The notes under the pieces are model-generated. The model searched no databases, was not told where the DNA came from, and was given only the letters and a program-made list of their open reading frames with translations. DNA of 64,000 nucleotides. Source: Peptococcaceae bacterium BICA1-7 (GTDB taxonomy: Bacteria > Bacillota > Desulfotomaculia > Desulfotomaculales > Desulfocucumaceae). Positions 25,209-35,120 of the stretch are shown in pieces. The position numbers and the translations under genes are program-made. The DNA is taken from NCBI GenBank assembly GCA_000802095.1, contig JUEB01000017.1, positions 248,001-312,000 on the forward strand, read 5' to 3'. Positions within the stretch are counted from its first letter, which is position 1. Each line of letters opens with the position of its first letter.

Positions 25209-26156
25209 CTATATTATTTTAATGCACATCTCCTCGCAGGCTGTGGAGCAGTACCCGCAAAGGCGGCAGTCCTCCTGGGACACTACGGCCTTTCCCCCCG
25301 ACAGGGAGAGCGCCCCGGAGCGGCATCTTTCCACACATTGTCCGCAGCCGGCACACCAGTCCTCGATGTGAAGCCTCCTGTTCCTCTGGGAAACAGCCCT
25401 CTCTATCTCCGGGGGCACCTCGGCTCCTTCAAATACAGCAGTATTGTAAAGAACTTCCTCCGGGCTCTGCATCCCCACCGCCACCGAAGCAAGTCCCGGC
25501 ACCGACAGAGCGAAAGCCAAAGCCTCCTTTCTTTCGCTTATAAGGTTGCCTCCCCCCAGGGCCTTCATTCCGTAAAGCCCCTTTCCAGCCCCGGCGGCCC
25601 CGGCAATGGCCGCCTTCATCTGCTCAACAGAGCCGTCTTTTATCCCAATACCCTTTACATTTATAATGGGGTGGATCACATCAAACTCCGGGACGGCTGC
25701 GGCTGCCATTACACCCCGCACAGAGTGGGTGGATATGCCAATGGCCCTTACCGTGCCCTTATCCCTGGCGCGGATAAGTTCCTCCACCGCCTCCCAGTGC
25801 CCCCTTATGGTCAGATCAGACTCCTGCTCGTGCAGCAGGAATATATCTATATAGTCCCTGTCAAGGGACTTAAGGGCCTCTTCAATACTCTCTTTCACAC
25901 CCTCCCCGGTGTAGTCGTAGGACTTGGTGGCTATCACCACGCTGCCCGCCCTGCCGGCAATGCCCTCCCGTATGTAATTGTAATTGAGGTAAAGCCGGGC
26001 GGTATCAATAAAGTTAACCCCGGCATCCAGGGCTGAGCTGATTACCCTGGCCCCTTCCCGAAGTGGCAGGTTGGCCTGTAGGGGACCCACCGTGAGAGAT
26101 CCGAAGCAAAGCCGGGATACCCTTATCCCGGTCCTGCCCAGAATACCGTATTCCAA
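25209..26156 (-). CDS. Aldo/keto reductase with C-terminal 2[4Fe-4S] ferredoxin domain
   Basis: This 315-residue protein has an aldo/keto reductase TIM barrel (about 1-235) and a C-terminal dicluster domain (CAGCGQCVERCRSG and CRLCGYCSTACEEM). The barrel has the catalytic Asp-Tyr region (FIDTARLYLNYNYIREGI) and the DIFLLHEQ segment. Fusions of AKR and ferredoxin are typical of anaerobic clostridia; the substrate is unknown. It sits alone between ruvX and ireB, with no clear operon partner. Confidence 0.92.
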   Translation of the reverse strand: MEYGILGRTGIRVSRLCFGSLTVGPLQANLPLREGARVISSALDAGVNFIDTARLYLNYNYIREGIAGRAGSVVIATKSYDYTGEGVKESIEEALKSLDRDYIDIFLLHEQESDLTIRGHWEAVEELIRARDKGTVRAIGISTHSVRGVMAAAAVPEFDVIHPIINVKGIGIKDGSVEQMKAAIAGAAGAGKGLYGMKALGGGNLISERKEALAFALSVPGLASVAVGMQSPEEVLYNTAVFEGAEVPPEIERAVSQRNRRLHIEDWCAGCGQCVERCRSGALSLSGGKAVVSQEDCRLCGYCSTACEEMCIKII

Positions 26157-26263
26157 TTTCCGTTACCACCGTTCTTTGTTAAAAAACAATACATCCTACC
26201 GTTTGAAAAACAGACAAGCAGGAAAAGGACCTGCATGCCATTTATGAATGTTCTCTTTTAAAA

Positions 26264-26378
26264 CCACAGAGGACACAGAGAGCACAGAGAATTTGCTCTC
26301 AGGCTTTACTCTCAGGTCTGAAACCTATGTAGACTTTAAACATTCAGGCAGGGCTTAAAACCTCTGTGTGCTCTGTGG
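26264..26378. repeat. MITE-like CACAGAG element, copy 2
   Basis: A shorter version of the element at 21120-21283. Terminal inverted repeats are CCACAGAG at one end and CTCTGTGG at the other, and the interior segments TGAAACCTATGTAG and AACATTCAGGCAGGG are shared. The flanking sequence (26157-26535) holds no gene. Confidence 0.8.
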
Positions 26379-26457
26379 TTTATATATGACTTATAAGGAT
26401 AACATGCAAAAGGTTATTTTCTTACTCTGTGGTTTCCTAATTCTTTACGGTCCAGGC

Positions 26458-26504
26458 ACCTGGATTCTGGATTCTGGATTCTGACTCCTGTATTCCGACC
26501 GGAG
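26458..26504. repeat. Dispersed GATTCTG-type repeat
   Basis: Three consecutive copies of GGATTCT followed by the shared end CCTGTATTCCGACCGG. The same family as at 21314-21358. Confidence 0.65.
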
Positions 26505-26535
26505 GGCAGCGCCCGTAAGCAAGTAGAAGCCCTGC

Positions 26536-26823
26536 TTATCTGCAGGGCTCTTTACTCTCCAGGTAGTTTTTGAGTATTTCCTCCAGCAGCTCGTCCCTCT
26601 CCAGCCTCCTCACCAGACTCCTGGCGTTATTGTGGCTGGTAATGTAGGCGGGGTCGCCGGACAGGAGATAGCCCACGAGCTGATTAATAGGATTGTAACC
26701 CTTTTGTTTAAGAGCGGCGTAGACTGTAAGCAATATATCCCTGGCCTGGTTCAGCTCTTCCGCCTGAACCTTGAACATCATTGTTTCCTCAAAATGTTCC
26801 TGTCCCCTTGTCACGTGATCCAC
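26536..26823 (-). CDS. ireB: IreB family regulatory phosphoprotein (DUF965)
   Basis: This 95-residue protein contains the IreB signature: [46 protein letters not shown]. In Enterococcus IreB is a substrate of the Ser/Thr kinase IreK and modulates cell-wall stress resistance. The protein is conserved in Firmicutes just downstream of alaS, as here (118 bp apart). The stop codon lies inside a hairpin (AGCCCTGC/GCAGGGCT) that may be its terminator. Confidence 0.95.
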   Translation of the reverse strand: MDHVTRGQEHFEETMMFKVQAEELNQARDILLTVYAALKQKGYNPINQLVGYLLSGDPAYITSHNNARSLVRRLERDELLEEILKNYLESKEPCR

Positions 26824-26941
26824 CCCCCCACATTAAGAGCATAACCTCTTTTAAAATCTATATTCGTCCTTCATAACAGTTTTCCTTTTACCTATAAAAA
26901 AGGATTTTATATAACTTTTGACACATTAGTACTTTTTTCGT

Positions 26942-29590
26942 CTATCCCTTAACCTGCCCGGCTGCCACGGAATATGCCTTATCCAGGGCCTCCTGCAGCC
27001 TTGAGGGGTCTTTCCCCCCGGCGGTGGCCATCTCGGGCCTGCCCCCACCCCCTCCGCCTACCAGAGGGGCAATCTCCTTGACCAATTTTCCGGCATGCAG
27101 TCCTTTGGGTACCAGGTCCTGTGTTACTGCGGCCACCAGGTTAACCTTTTCACCGGCGGCGCTGCCCAACACCACCACAGCTGACCCCAGTTTGTCCCTG
27201 ATCAGGTCGGCCATGGCCCTTAGGCTGTCCATGTCGGGGGAAGACACCCTGGCAGCCAGGAACCGTGCGCCGCTCAGTTCCCTGGCCTGATCTAAGAGGC
27301 TCTGTACCTCGTAGCTGGCCAGCCTTGCCCTTAAGGCCTCAGCCTCTCCCTCCAGCTCTTTTATCTCCCTGGCCATCGCATCAACCCGCTGCACCAGCTC
27401 ATGGGGCATTGATTTTGTGATCCTGGCAATTTCATTTAACTGGTTTTCCTTGGCGCTGATGTATTTGAGGGCTCCCTCCCCGGTAACCGCCTCAATGCGG
27501 CGAAGCCCCGCGCCTACCGAGCTCTCACCGATAAGCTTGAATAGCCCCACCTCGGCTGTTGAGCTTAAGTGAGTGCCCCCGCACAGCTCCAGGCTGAAAT
27601 CTCCCATTCTTATAACCCTGACCACATTGCCGTATTTTTCCCCGAAAAGGGCGGCAGCACCCATAGCCCTGGCCTCATCCAGCGTTTTCTCCATGGACTC
27701 CACCTTTAGGTTGGACAGTACGGCCCTGTTGACAATTTGCTCAATACTGTCCAGTTCCTCTCCGGAAACCCCGGTATAGTGGGTAAAGTCAAAGCGCAGC
27801 CGGTCGGGCTCCACCAGGGAGCCGGCCTGATTGGCGTGATCACCCAGCACTTCTTTGAGTGCCCGGTGCAGCAGGTGAGTAGCCGAGTGATTCCTGGCCA
27901 CAGCCCTGCGCCTTTGGTCGTCTATCTGTACCGTCACGGTGTCTCCGGCCATTACACTGCCGCCCAGAACCTTGCCCCGGTGAACATGTACACCCTCGAC
28001 AGGCTTATAAACCTCATAAACCTCTATTTCCAGGGTAGGAGAGGTGATTTTACCATGATCGGCCACCTGCCCGCCGCTTTCGGCATAGCAGGGGGTTATA
28101 TCCAGTATTATTTCCACCTCTTCCCCGGCCATGGCCGAATTAACCCTTTTACCGCCCTTAACAAGGTACAGCACCCGGGAAGTGGATTCCCGGTCACCGT
28201 AGCCAGTAAATTTAGTCTCTCCCAATTCATCCCTTACATTTCTATAGAGTGCATCCTTTTCGGAAATGTACTCGGTTTCCTGGCGGGCGCTGCGGGCCCT
28301 GTTCCGCTGCTGCTCCATAGCCCCGGCAAACCCGTCTTCATCGACCTCCAGGCCCTGCTCCCGGGCCATCTCCACTGTAAGCTCCAGTGGAAAGCCATAG
28401 GTGTCATAGAGCTTAAAGGCGTTTTGGCCGTTTATATCCGATTTTCCCGACGATTTGGCCTCGGCTATAATCCGGTTGAGCATCTCGGTACCCTGAACCA
28501 GTGTTTCTCCGAATCTTTCCTCCTCGGTCCTGATCACATTCATTATGTGCTTATTATTATTTCCAAGCTCGGGGTAAGCCTTGCCCATCTGCTTTATTAC
28601 CGCCCCGGCAACCTCATGCAGGAAGGGAGTGCTGACATTTAAGGTCCGCCCAAAGCGCACAGCTCTCCTGATCAGTCTCCTGATCACATAGCCCCTGCCC
28701 TCGTTGGAGGGCAAAGCGCCGTCGGACACAGCGAAAGTAACCGCCCGGCAGTGGTCGGCAATAACTTTAAGGGCCAAATCAACATCCTTGTTTTGCCCGT
28801 AGGCCACCCCGGTCTTGGTGGCGGTAAAATCCATTATCTCCCTGAAAATGTCGGTGTCAAAGTTTGTGGCCGCCTGCTGAATAACCGAGGCCGTTCTCTC
28901 GAGGCCCATGCCTGTGTCTATGCCCTTGTTTTCCAAAGGGGTGTACTCCCCTTTTTCATCCCTGAAAAATTGTATGAAAACCAGGTTCCATATTTCCAGG
29001 TAGCGGTCACAGTCGCAGCCCACCCCGCATTCCTCACTGCCGCAGCCCCTGGCCTCACCCAGGTCATAGTAAATCTCTGAGCAGGGGCCGCAGGGACCCA
29101 CACCTATCTCCCAAAAATTGGTGTCCTTGCCCAGCCTGACGATGCGTTCCTCTGGAATACCTACGTCCCCGCGCCATATTTCAAAGGCCTCATCATCATC
29201 AAGATAAATAGTGATCCAAAGCTTTTCCGGGGAAATACCCAGAACCCCGGTAACAAACTCCCAGGCCCAGGGAATGGCCTCCTTCTTGAAATAGTCCCCA
29301 AAGGAAAAATTACCCAGCATTTCAAAAAAGGTATGGTGTCTGGCCGTCTTCCCCACCGATTCTATATCGGGAGTCCGGATACACTTCTGGCAGGTGGTCA
29401 CCCGCAGTGTTTCCGGCTTGGCCGCCCCGGTGAAATAGGGTTTGAAGGGAACCATGCCTGCCGCCGTCCAGAGCAGGCTGGGGTCGTTGGCCGGAATCAG
29501 AGAGGCGCTGGGCAGTATTTTATGCCCCTTGCTCTCAAAAAATTTGAGATAGCTCTCCCTGATCTGGCTGCCGGTCATAGCTCTTGCCAT
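26942..29590 (-). CDS. alaS: Alanyl-tRNA synthetase
   Basis: This 882-residue class II synthetase charges tRNA-Ala and hydrolyses mis-charged tRNA. It has the catalytic domain (SFFESKGHKILPSASLIP-like start, HHTFFEMLGNFSFGDYFK), an editing domain with the HSATHLLHRAL zinc motif and the C-terminal GGTHLSSTAEVG. The DHHA1 end has a GGGGGGRPEMATAGG oligoglycine motif. Length matches the family. No T-box precedes it. Confidence 0.98.
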   Translation of the reverse strand: MARAMTGSQIRESYLKFFESKGHKILPSASLIPANDPSLLWTAAGMVPFKPYFTGAAKPETLRVTTCQKCIRTPDIESVGKTARHHTFFEMLGNFSFGDYFKKEAIPWAWEFVTGVLGISPEKLWITIYLDDDEAFEIWRGDVGIPEERIVRLGKDTNFWEIGVGPCGPCSEIYYDLGEARGCGSEECGVGCDCDRYLEIWNLVFIQFFRDEKGEYTPLENKGIDTGMGLERTASVIQQAATNFDTDIFREIMDFTATKTGVAYGQNKDVDLALKVIADHCRAVTFAVSDGALPSNEGRGYVIRRLIRRAVRFGRTLNVSTPFLHEVAGAVIKQMGKAYPELGNNNKHIMNVIRTEEERFGETLVQGTEMLNRIIAEAKSSGKSDINGQNAFKLYDTYGFPLELTVEMAREQGLEVDEDGFAGAMEQQRNRARSARQETEYISEKDALYRNVRDELGETKFTGYGDRESTSRVLYLVKGGKRVNSAMAGEEVEIILDITPCYAESGGQVADHGKITSPTLEIEVYEVYKPVEGVHVHRGKVLGGSVMAGDTVTVQIDDQRRRAVARNHSATHLLHRALKEVLGDHANQAGSLVEPDRLRFDFTHYTGVSGEELDSIEQIVNRAVLSNLKVESMEKTLDEARAMGAAALFGEKYGNVVRVIRMGDFSLELCGGTHLSSTAEVGLFKLIGESSVGAGLRRIEAVTGEGALKYISAKENQLNEIARITKSMPHELVQRVDAMAREIKELEGEAEALRARLASYEVQSLLDQARELSGARFLAARVSSPDMDSLRAMADLIRDKLGSAVVVLGSAAGEKVNLVAAVTQDLVPKGLHAGKLVKEIAPLVGGGGGGRPEMATAGGKDPSRLQEALDKAYSVAAGQVKG

Positions 29591-29693
29591 TTAATTCACC
29601 CCGGATCATATCTTCCTATATTTAGCATTATGTATATTGATGCTGTATAATTATACAAAGTACAAGCTTTCAGTGTCAAGAAAACCTGGCGCA

Positions 29694-30731
29694 TCAATAC
29701 ACCTTAAGCTTCTTCCAGGCAAAAGCCAGAAGAATCTTGATTATAGCCGCCGAGGGAACAGCCAGAAGCATTCCCGGCAGGCCGAAAAGCTCCCCTGCCA
29801 CCAGGAGTGCCAATATTACCGCCAGCGGGTGCAGTCCCACCCGGTCACCCAGTATTTTAGGAGATATAACGCTCCCCTCCAGCTGCTGTATCACCAGAAA
29901 GACAACAATCACTTTAAGGGCCAGCCACTTTGAGGTTAAAAGGGCCAGCAGCACCGCCGGAAGAGATCCTATAAAGGGGCCGAAATAGGGTATTATTTCG
30001 GTAAGCCCGGCGAACACCCCCAGTATGAAGGCAAATTCCACCCCCAGAAAAAACATGGCTGTGCCGGTCAGCACACCCACTATGAGGCATACTAAAAGGT
30101 ATCCTCTTATATAGCTGTCCAGCACCATATTTATTTCCCCTGCCAGAATAACCACGTCATTCTGCCACCGGTGGGGAATTACCGAGTAAAAATCCTCCTT
30201 GAAGCGGCTGAAGTCCCTCAGCAGGTAAAAGGCAAGCACCGGGGCCAGCACTATGGCAAAAAGCTGCCCCATCAGAGACAACATACCGGATATGGCCCTG
30301 TTTACCAGAGATAGGGCCCTGGCCTCAACCCAGCTGATGCGCTCATCTATTATTCTTTTCATTTCTCCGGGGAGCCCGGCCCTTGAATATCTTGCCTCAA
30401 TTGAGCGGCTTATTTCCTGAACCTGCCCGGTGTAGGCCGGAATGGCCACCACCAGCCTGTCCAGCTGATTCACCCCTCTGGGTATACCATATAGTAAGAC
30501 TCCGGCCGCAATGATGGCGGTGGCCAGATAAACCAGAAGTATTGCGCCTGTCCGGCCGCACCCCCGGCTTTCCAGCCTGTCCACCAGGGGATTGAACAGA
30601 TATACCAGCACACCGGCCAGCAGAAAGGAAACCAGTATCCCCCTGACAATGTAGGCCAAGTATAGTAAAAACCCGGCCAGTAGTATTATAAATGCCTTTC
30701 TTAGGACTTCCCCCCTGTTCCACCTGGGCAG
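29694..30731 (-). CDS. AI-2E family transporter (PerM-like), apparently with a CTG start
   Basis: This protein of about 345 residues has 7-8 membrane segments and the AI-2E/PerM family signatures (LVYLFNPLVDRLESRG, GVFAGLTEIIPYFGPFIGSLPA, SVISPKILGDRVGLHPLAVI). The first obvious start (TTG at 30659) has no ribosome-binding site and cuts into the first membrane helix. The frame stays open upstream and continues that helix (RKAFIILLAGFLLYLAYIV). The only start candidate with a ribosome-binding site there is CTG at 30731, preceded by AGGTGG 5-6 bases away. The family exports or permeates hydrophobic or quorum-type molecules; the substrate is unknown here. Confidence 0.85.
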   Translation of the reverse strand: MPRWNRGEVLRKAFIILLAGFLLYLAYIVRGILVSFLLAGVLVYLFNPLVDRLESRGCGRTGAILLVYLATAIIAAGVLLYGIPRGVNQLDRLVVAIPAYTGQVQEISRSIEARYSRAGLPGEMKRIIDERISWVEARALSLVNRAISGMLSLMGQLFAIVLAPVLAFYLLRDFSRFKEDFYSVIPHRWQNDVVILAGEINMVLDSYIRGYLLVCLIVGVLTGTAMFFLGVEFAFILGVFAGLTEIIPYFGPFIGSLPAVLLALLTSKWLALKVIVVFLVIQQLEGSVISPKILGDRVGLHPLAVILALLVAGELFGLPGMLLAVPSAAIIKILLAFAWKKLKVY

Positions 30732-30821
30732 TTTTTCCCACCTGCCGATCTGATTTCAAAAGGGCTGCCGGCCCCATGGCAAAATTTTACCTTTTCTATA
30801 AACAAAAGTGAGGAGAATTCC

Positions 30822-31016
30822 TCACTTTTCTGTCCTCATTATCCTGTCCACCGTCCTTGACATTCCCTTAACCATTTTCCCGGTCTTCTTCCCCATCCGG
30901 GACTTTTCAACCATGTCCCCTATATCCTTAAAACCGGGCTTCCGGCTGGGTTTTAACATGGTCGCCAGAACCCCCAGAAGGGTCCCCGCCACTATTCCCT
31001 TGACAAAGCTTTTCAT
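30822..31016 (-). CDS. YtxH-like small protein
   Basis: This 64-residue protein has a short N-terminal hydrophobic segment (VKGIVAGTLLGVLATML) and a basic tail, as in YtxH-family proteins. Function is unknown. It is the end of a short minus-strand unit that begins with the zinc-ribbon protein at 31050-31223. Confidence 0.7.
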   Translation of the reverse strand: MKSFVKGIVAGTLLGVLATMLKPSRKPGFKDIGDMVEKSRMGKKTGKMVKGMSRTVDRIMRTEK

Positions 31017-31049
31017 TGGAACACCCCCCGCTTAATTATTGAGAATACC

Positions 31050-31223
31050 TTAAAGGAGCTGTTCGTTATTGGGATCAAAGGATGTCAGGCTCCCGTCCTC
31101 GGCTACTTCATATATCTGAACGCCTTCCTTACCAAGCCTGTACTCAACACAGCAGTCCCAGCAGTAATACTGGTCCATGCCCACCTTTCCGGTAGCCTTG
31201 CCTCCACACACGGGGCAGATCAA
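31050..31223 (-). CDS. Small zinc-ribbon-like protein (57 aa)
   Basis: This 57-residue protein carries CPVC near the start and CWDCC in the middle, likely one zinc site. The remainder is acidic and strand-rich. The TTG start has GGGAGG nine bases upstream. It lies 33 bp before a YtxH-like gene and is probably co-transcribed with it. No function assigned. Confidence 0.8.
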   Translation of the reverse strand: MICPVCGGKATGKVGMDQYYCWDCCVEYRLGKEGVQIYEVAEDGSLTSFDPNNEQLL

Positions 31224-31521
31224 CTGATACCGCCTCCCGATCCTATTAATGTAAGTATTATACCCTTATGTACAGAAAAAAATCCTCCGGAAAAATAAAT
31301 CAAAAGGGATATGATGATATTTTACAGGCGCCCAACCGAGGCTGCATACGGTATACAATATTATATCTATTGTAACTGTCTTGCATTATGTATTATTGAA
31401 GTCTGACCGTAGATCGACACCATCGGATATGTAATAATTAACGGGTGAAGCAGTTAAAAATTTTGCCGCGCCAGTCATTATGGGTTACTGTGCAGTAATG
31501 CAAGACGTGTAATTTAGGAGG
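31224..31521. other. Intergenic region with an operator-like palindrome
   Basis: No gene seen. A perfect inverted repeat (TTACTG-TG-CAGTAA, 31485-31498) lies 24 bases before the start of the transporter gene and could bind a regulator. Confidence 0.4.
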
Positions 31522-32811
31522 ATGAATATGTCGCCAGACAGCCAGGTGATATTTACCGGGATTCTTTTCATATTAACCTACGTGATGATTATAGCGGAAA
31601 AGATACACCGCAGTGTGGTAGCCCTGGCCGGGGGTATTATCGTAATACTGGCGGGGGTGATAAGCCAGGAAAAGGCTGTGGAGTCAATTGACTTCAACAC
31701 CATCGGGCTGCTTATAGGGATGATGGTAATAGTAGGTATTACCCGCCAGACCGGTGTCTTTGAATACATGGCGGTGAAAGCCGCCAGGATTTCCAGGGGT
31801 GAGCCGGTGGCTATTATGATTTCTCTGTCGGTGATCACAGCGTTGGCCTCGGCCTTACTTGACAATGTCACAACAGTGCTGCTGATGGTGCCGGTAACCT
31901 TTGCCATTGCCGAGAAACTGGAATTAAACGTAACTCCCCTGTTAATCTCAGAGATAGTGGCCTCCAACATCGGGGGAACGGCAACCCTTATTGGCGACCC
32001 GCCCAATATTATGATAGGCAGCGCCACCGGGCTGGGCTTTATGGATTTTGTCGTCAACCTGTCGCCGGTCATAGTGGTGGTGCTGATGGCCACGCTGATA
32101 TGGCTAAAGGTTCTTTACCGCAAGGAACTGGTTACCAGGCCCGAGCTAAAAAGCTCAATAATGGCCATGGACCCGGTAGAGCAATTAAGAAACAGGACCC
32201 TCCTCAAAAAATGCCTTTTTGTGATTGGTATAACCATACTGGGTTTTATACTTCACCAGTCCCTGCACATGGAGTCGGCCACCGTGGCCCTTGCCGGCGC
32301 CGCCCTCCTGCTGGTGATTACCAGAGAGGATCCCGAACATGCCCTGCACGCGGTGGAGTGGCCGGTGATATTCTTCTTCGCCGGGCTATTTATAATAGTA
32401 GGGGCGCTTGAAGAGGTGGGCATTATAGAAGCCGTGGCCAGAGAGGCCCTTGAAGTTACCGGGGGAGCGCTGCTGCCCACCGGAATACTCATACTGTGGC
32501 TGTCGGCCATTGCCTCAGCCTTTGTAGACAACATACCCTTTGTGGCCACCATGATACCTCTCATTCAGGATATGGGCCGGCTGGGGGGCATAAACGACCT
32601 GACCCCGCTTTGGTGGTCACTGTCCCTGGGCGCATGCCTGGGAGGAAACGGCACTCTCATAGGGGCCTCGGCCAACGTGGTGGTGGCTGGAATGGCCGAA
32701 AAAAGAGGTATTATAATTTCCTTTGTCCAGTTCACCAGGGTCGCCTTTCCCATGATGATAATGTCTATAGTGATATCCACGGCCTACCTGTATCTCTTTT
32801 TCCTCAGGTGA
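31522..32811 (+). CDS. ArsB/NhaD-type ion transporter
   Basis: This 429-residue protein with about 11-12 membrane segments belongs to the ion transporter superfamily that includes ArsB and the P protein. Diagnostic pieces: DNVTTVLLMVPVTFAIAE, SNIGGTATLIGDPPNIMIG and, in the second half, FVDNIPFVATMIPLI and GGNGTLIGASANVVVAG. The two repeat motifs (DNxxT, GxxTLIGDPPN) mark the binding site. Substrate cannot be decided; no ars genes are near. The ATG has an AGGAGG. Confidence 0.9.
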   Translation: MNMSPDSQVIFTGILFILTYVMIIAEKIHRSVVALAGGIIVILAGVISQEKAVESIDFNTIGLLIGMMVIVGITRQTGVFEYMAVKAARISRGEPVAIMISLSVITALASALLDNVTTVLLMVPVTFAIAEKLELNVTPLLISEIVASNIGGTATLIGDPPNIMIGSATGLGFMDFVVNLSPVIVVVLMATLIWLKVLYRKELVTRPELKSSIMAMDPVEQLRNRTLLKKCLFVIGITILGFILHQSLHMESATVALAGAALLLVITREDPEHALHAVEWPVIFFFAGLFIIVGALEEVGIIEAVAREALEVTGGALLPTGILILWLSAIASAFVDNIPFVATMIPLIQDMGRLGGINDLTPLWWSLSLGACLGGNGTLIGASANVVVAGMAEKRGIIISFVQFTRVAFPMMIMSIVISTAYLYLFFLR

Positions 32812-32821
32812 ACCCCAGATA

Positions 32822-32857
32822 GATAAAAAGGCCCGGCGTTTGCCGGGCCTTTTTATC
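32822..32857. terminator. Bidirectional terminator
   Basis: A perfect 16-bp stem (GATAAAAAGGCCCGGC/GCCGGGCCTTTTTATC) with a 4-base loop. It is T-rich on both strands and ends the transporter and the convergent CGGC gene. Confidence 0.92.
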
Positions 32858-32863
32858 GTAGCC

Positions 32864-33217
32864 TTAATAAGTATGAGTGCCGACGACTACCTTCTTGCCG
32901 AAAACAGTCTCCAGCTTTACCTTCATCGCCTCCAGGTCAATGGGGCAGGCGGCGGTCTTGTTGGCCTTTAGCAGGCAGGTCCCCAGGTGGATGACATCTA
33001 TATCCCTGTCCAGGTAGTCGGCCATCTCCATCAGCAGGGTGGCCTTGGGCATAACCAGTCCGGGGCAGTCCCCGCATCCGGTCATGGCCACAATGCGTAC
33101 ATCATCATACTGGGCGAATTCCCCTTCCTTACGCTCTGCCGCCTTGAAACACTTCAGGCAGCCCACACAGCTTGTGTCTCTTATTTTAGCACAGGTGATT
33201 ATTGCTATCTTAGCCAT
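32864..33217 (-). CDS. CGGC domain-containing protein
   Basis: This 117-residue protein has several cysteines in the CGGC-domain layout: MAKIAIITCAKI, DTSCVGCLKCFKA and MTGCGDCPGLVMPK, then LGTCLLK and ACP. The motif CGDCPG replaces CGGCPG. The family is widespread in anaerobes and may bind a metal or act in redox chemistry; the role is unknown. Confidence 0.88.
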   Translation of the reverse strand: MAKIAIITCAKIRDTSCVGCLKCFKAAERKEGEFAQYDDVRIVAMTGCGDCPGLVMPKATLLMEMADYLDRDIDVIHLGTCLLKANKTAACPIDLEAMKVKLETVFGKKVVVGTHTY

Positions 33218-33457
33218 TCTTATCCCTCCCAGCCGTTTTTCTTTGACTGTCTATTCTACGGACATATGTCAAAAACCTTCATTAATAATAAGCTGAATAA
33301 AAGTTATAAAATTTCTAATCTTCCCAAAAAGAAAGTGAGCGGCAAAATGACCAATACGCAGTCGACCTCATTCCATTATTCACCATATAGTATCAGGAGA
33401 ATTGTTAAAAGTTTTAAAACCTTCACCGAACCTAAAAAAGCCGCCCTTTCGGGCGGA

Positions 33458-33509
33458 GCCGTCTTGACAGACGGCGGAATCCAGAATTCAGAAGCCAGAA
33501 TCCAGAATG
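33458..33509. repeat. Dispersed GAATCCAG-type repeat with hairpin (copy 2)
   Basis: Same arrangement as at 16283-16328: hairpin (GCCGTC/GACGGC) followed by GGAATCCAGAATTCAGAA heptamers. The region 33218-33582 around it has no gene. Confidence 0.75.
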
Positions 33510-33582
33510 AGCATGCATTTCTTACAGCAATATAGACCTCTTAGCAGCATGCATAGAGGGGGAGGGAATGCGACCACTTTAC

Positions 33583-34683
33583 TTATAGTCTTTTTTCTAT
33601 GGTTCCCCCGCCCACCAGCAGGTCTCCCTGGTAGTACACCACCGCCTGCCCGGGGGTAACCGCCTTCTGGGGACTGTCGAAAGCCACCCTGACCCCCCCG
33701 CTCTCCAGAGGGGAGATTTCTGCAGGCTCTGGCCTTCCATTGTAGCGTATTTGTGCCTCCACCCGCAGGGGTCCGGTAAGGCTGCCAAAAGGGATAAAAT
33801 TGTTATCCCAGGCCTCCAGCCCGTGACAGAGCAGGTCTTTCTCCTCCCCCAGCACCACCGCGTTGCGGGCCCGGTCTATATCAACAACGTAGATCCTGCG
33901 TCCGGCAGCTATACCCAGCCCCCTGCGCTGTCCTATGGTATAGTGGGGAATTCCCCGGTGGGTCCCCAGCACTTTTCCCCTGGTGTCCAGGAAAGGACCG
34001 GGCTTTATCCCTTCCGGTGCCCTTTCAGAGATGAAGCGGCCATAATTGTTGTCAGTTACAAAGCATATCTCCTGGCTCTCCTTTTTCTCGGCGGTGGGCA
34101 GGCCCCTTTCGGCGGCCATCCGGCGAACCTCGTCCTTGGTATGGCTGCCAAGGGGCATCAGGGTCCGGGCAATTTGATCCTGGGTCATATTAAAAAGAAC
34201 GTAGGTCTGGTCCTTCTTGCTGTCCCGGGACCTCTTTATGCAGTACCTCCCCAGCTCACCGTCCAGATAAAGCCTGGCGTAGTGGCCGGTGGCCACAAAA
34301 TCGGCCCCCAGGGCCATACTTTTCTGCAGCAGGGTCTCAAATTTGACGTACCTGTTGCAGGCGATGCAGGGATTGGGGGTCCTGCCCCCCAGATATTCCT
34401 CCACAAAATAGTCGATAACCTTTTTCTCAAAGGTCTGCCTGAAATTCATAACATAATAGGGTATACCCAGGTGGTTGGCCACCCCCCTGGCATCCTCCAC
34501 TGCTGAGAGGGAGCAGCACCCCACGTGTTCTCCGTCAACCTCGGTGACCTCCGGGTCCCAGATCTGCATGGTCACCCCTATTACCTCGTAGCCCTGCTCA
34601 AGTAAAAGGGCGGCGGTAACAGAACTGTCCACCCCGCCGCTCATGGCTACAATTACTTTTTTTGATCCAGCCAAATCATCCAC
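33583..34683 (-). CDS. mnmA: tRNA-specific 2-thiouridylase MnmA
   Basis: This 366-residue enzyme makes 2-thiouridine at the wobble position of tRNA Lys/Glu/Gln. The PP-loop ([11 protein letters not shown]), catalytic cysteine regions (PNPCIACN and QEICFVTDN) and C-terminal beta-barrel ([19 protein letters not shown]) are present. It is the last gene of the rrf2-iscS-iscU-mnmA unit and uses sulfur from the cysteine desulfurase encoded upstream. Confidence 0.97.
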   Translation of the reverse strand: MDDLAGSKKVIVAMSGGVDSSVTAALLLEQGYEVIGVTMQIWDPEVTEVDGEHVGCCSLSAVEDARGVANHLGIPYYVMNFRQTFEKKVIDYFVEEYLGGRTPNPCIACNRYVKFETLLQKSMALGADFVATGHYARLYLDGELGRYCIKRSRDSKKDQTYVLFNMTQDQIARTLMPLGSHTKDEVRRMAAERGLPTAEKKESQEICFVTDNNYGRFISERAPEGIKPGPFLDTRGKVLGTHRGIPHYTIGQRRGLGIAAGRRIYVVDIDRARNAVVLGEEKDLLCHGLEAWDNNFIPFGSLTGPLRVEAQIRYNGRPEPAEISPLESGGVRVAFDSPQKAVTPGQAVVYYQGDLLVGGGTIEKRL

Positions 34684-34689
34684 CTACAG

Positions 34690-35061
34690 TTATTTGTTTT
34701 GCCTTGCCTTGTAATCCTCTATAGCAGAGTGGAGGGCGTCGGCAGCCAGGTTGGAGCAGTGCATTTTTTTTGGGGGAAGCCCTCCCAGCGCCTCTGCCAC
34801 CATCTTATTGCTTATTTTAAGGGCCTCATCCAGTGTTTTTCCCTTTACCATTTCGGTAACCATGCTGCTGGTGGCTATGGCCGCCCCGCAGCCGAAGGTT
34901 TTGAATTTCACATCCTCTATTACACCTTCATTTATCTTCAGGTATATCTTCATAATATCCCCGCAGGTAGGATTGCCTACCTGGCCCACACCGTCTGCAT
35001 CCTGTATTTCTCCCACATTCCTTGGATTTTCAAAATGGTCCATAACCTTTTCTGTATACAT
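34690..35061 (-). CDS. iscU: Fe-S cluster scaffold IscU/NifU
   Basis: This 123-residue scaffold on which Fe-S clusters are built has the three cysteines: NPTCGD, TFGCGAAIA and KMHCSNLAADAL. It follows the cysteine desulfurase gene (59 bp) and is followed by mnmA, so all three are likely co-transcribed. Confidence 0.96.
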   Translation of the reverse strand: MYTEKVMDHFENPRNVGEIQDADGVGQVGNPTCGDIMKIYLKINEGVIEDVKFKTFGCGAAIATSSMVTEMVKGKTLDEALKISNKMVAEALGGLPPKKMHCSNLAADALHSAIEDYKARQNK

Positions 35062-35120
35062 GGCACCGGCCTCCCCGCTTGTTTTATATTATAACTTCCA
35101 CAAAATCCCCTTTTTACCTT

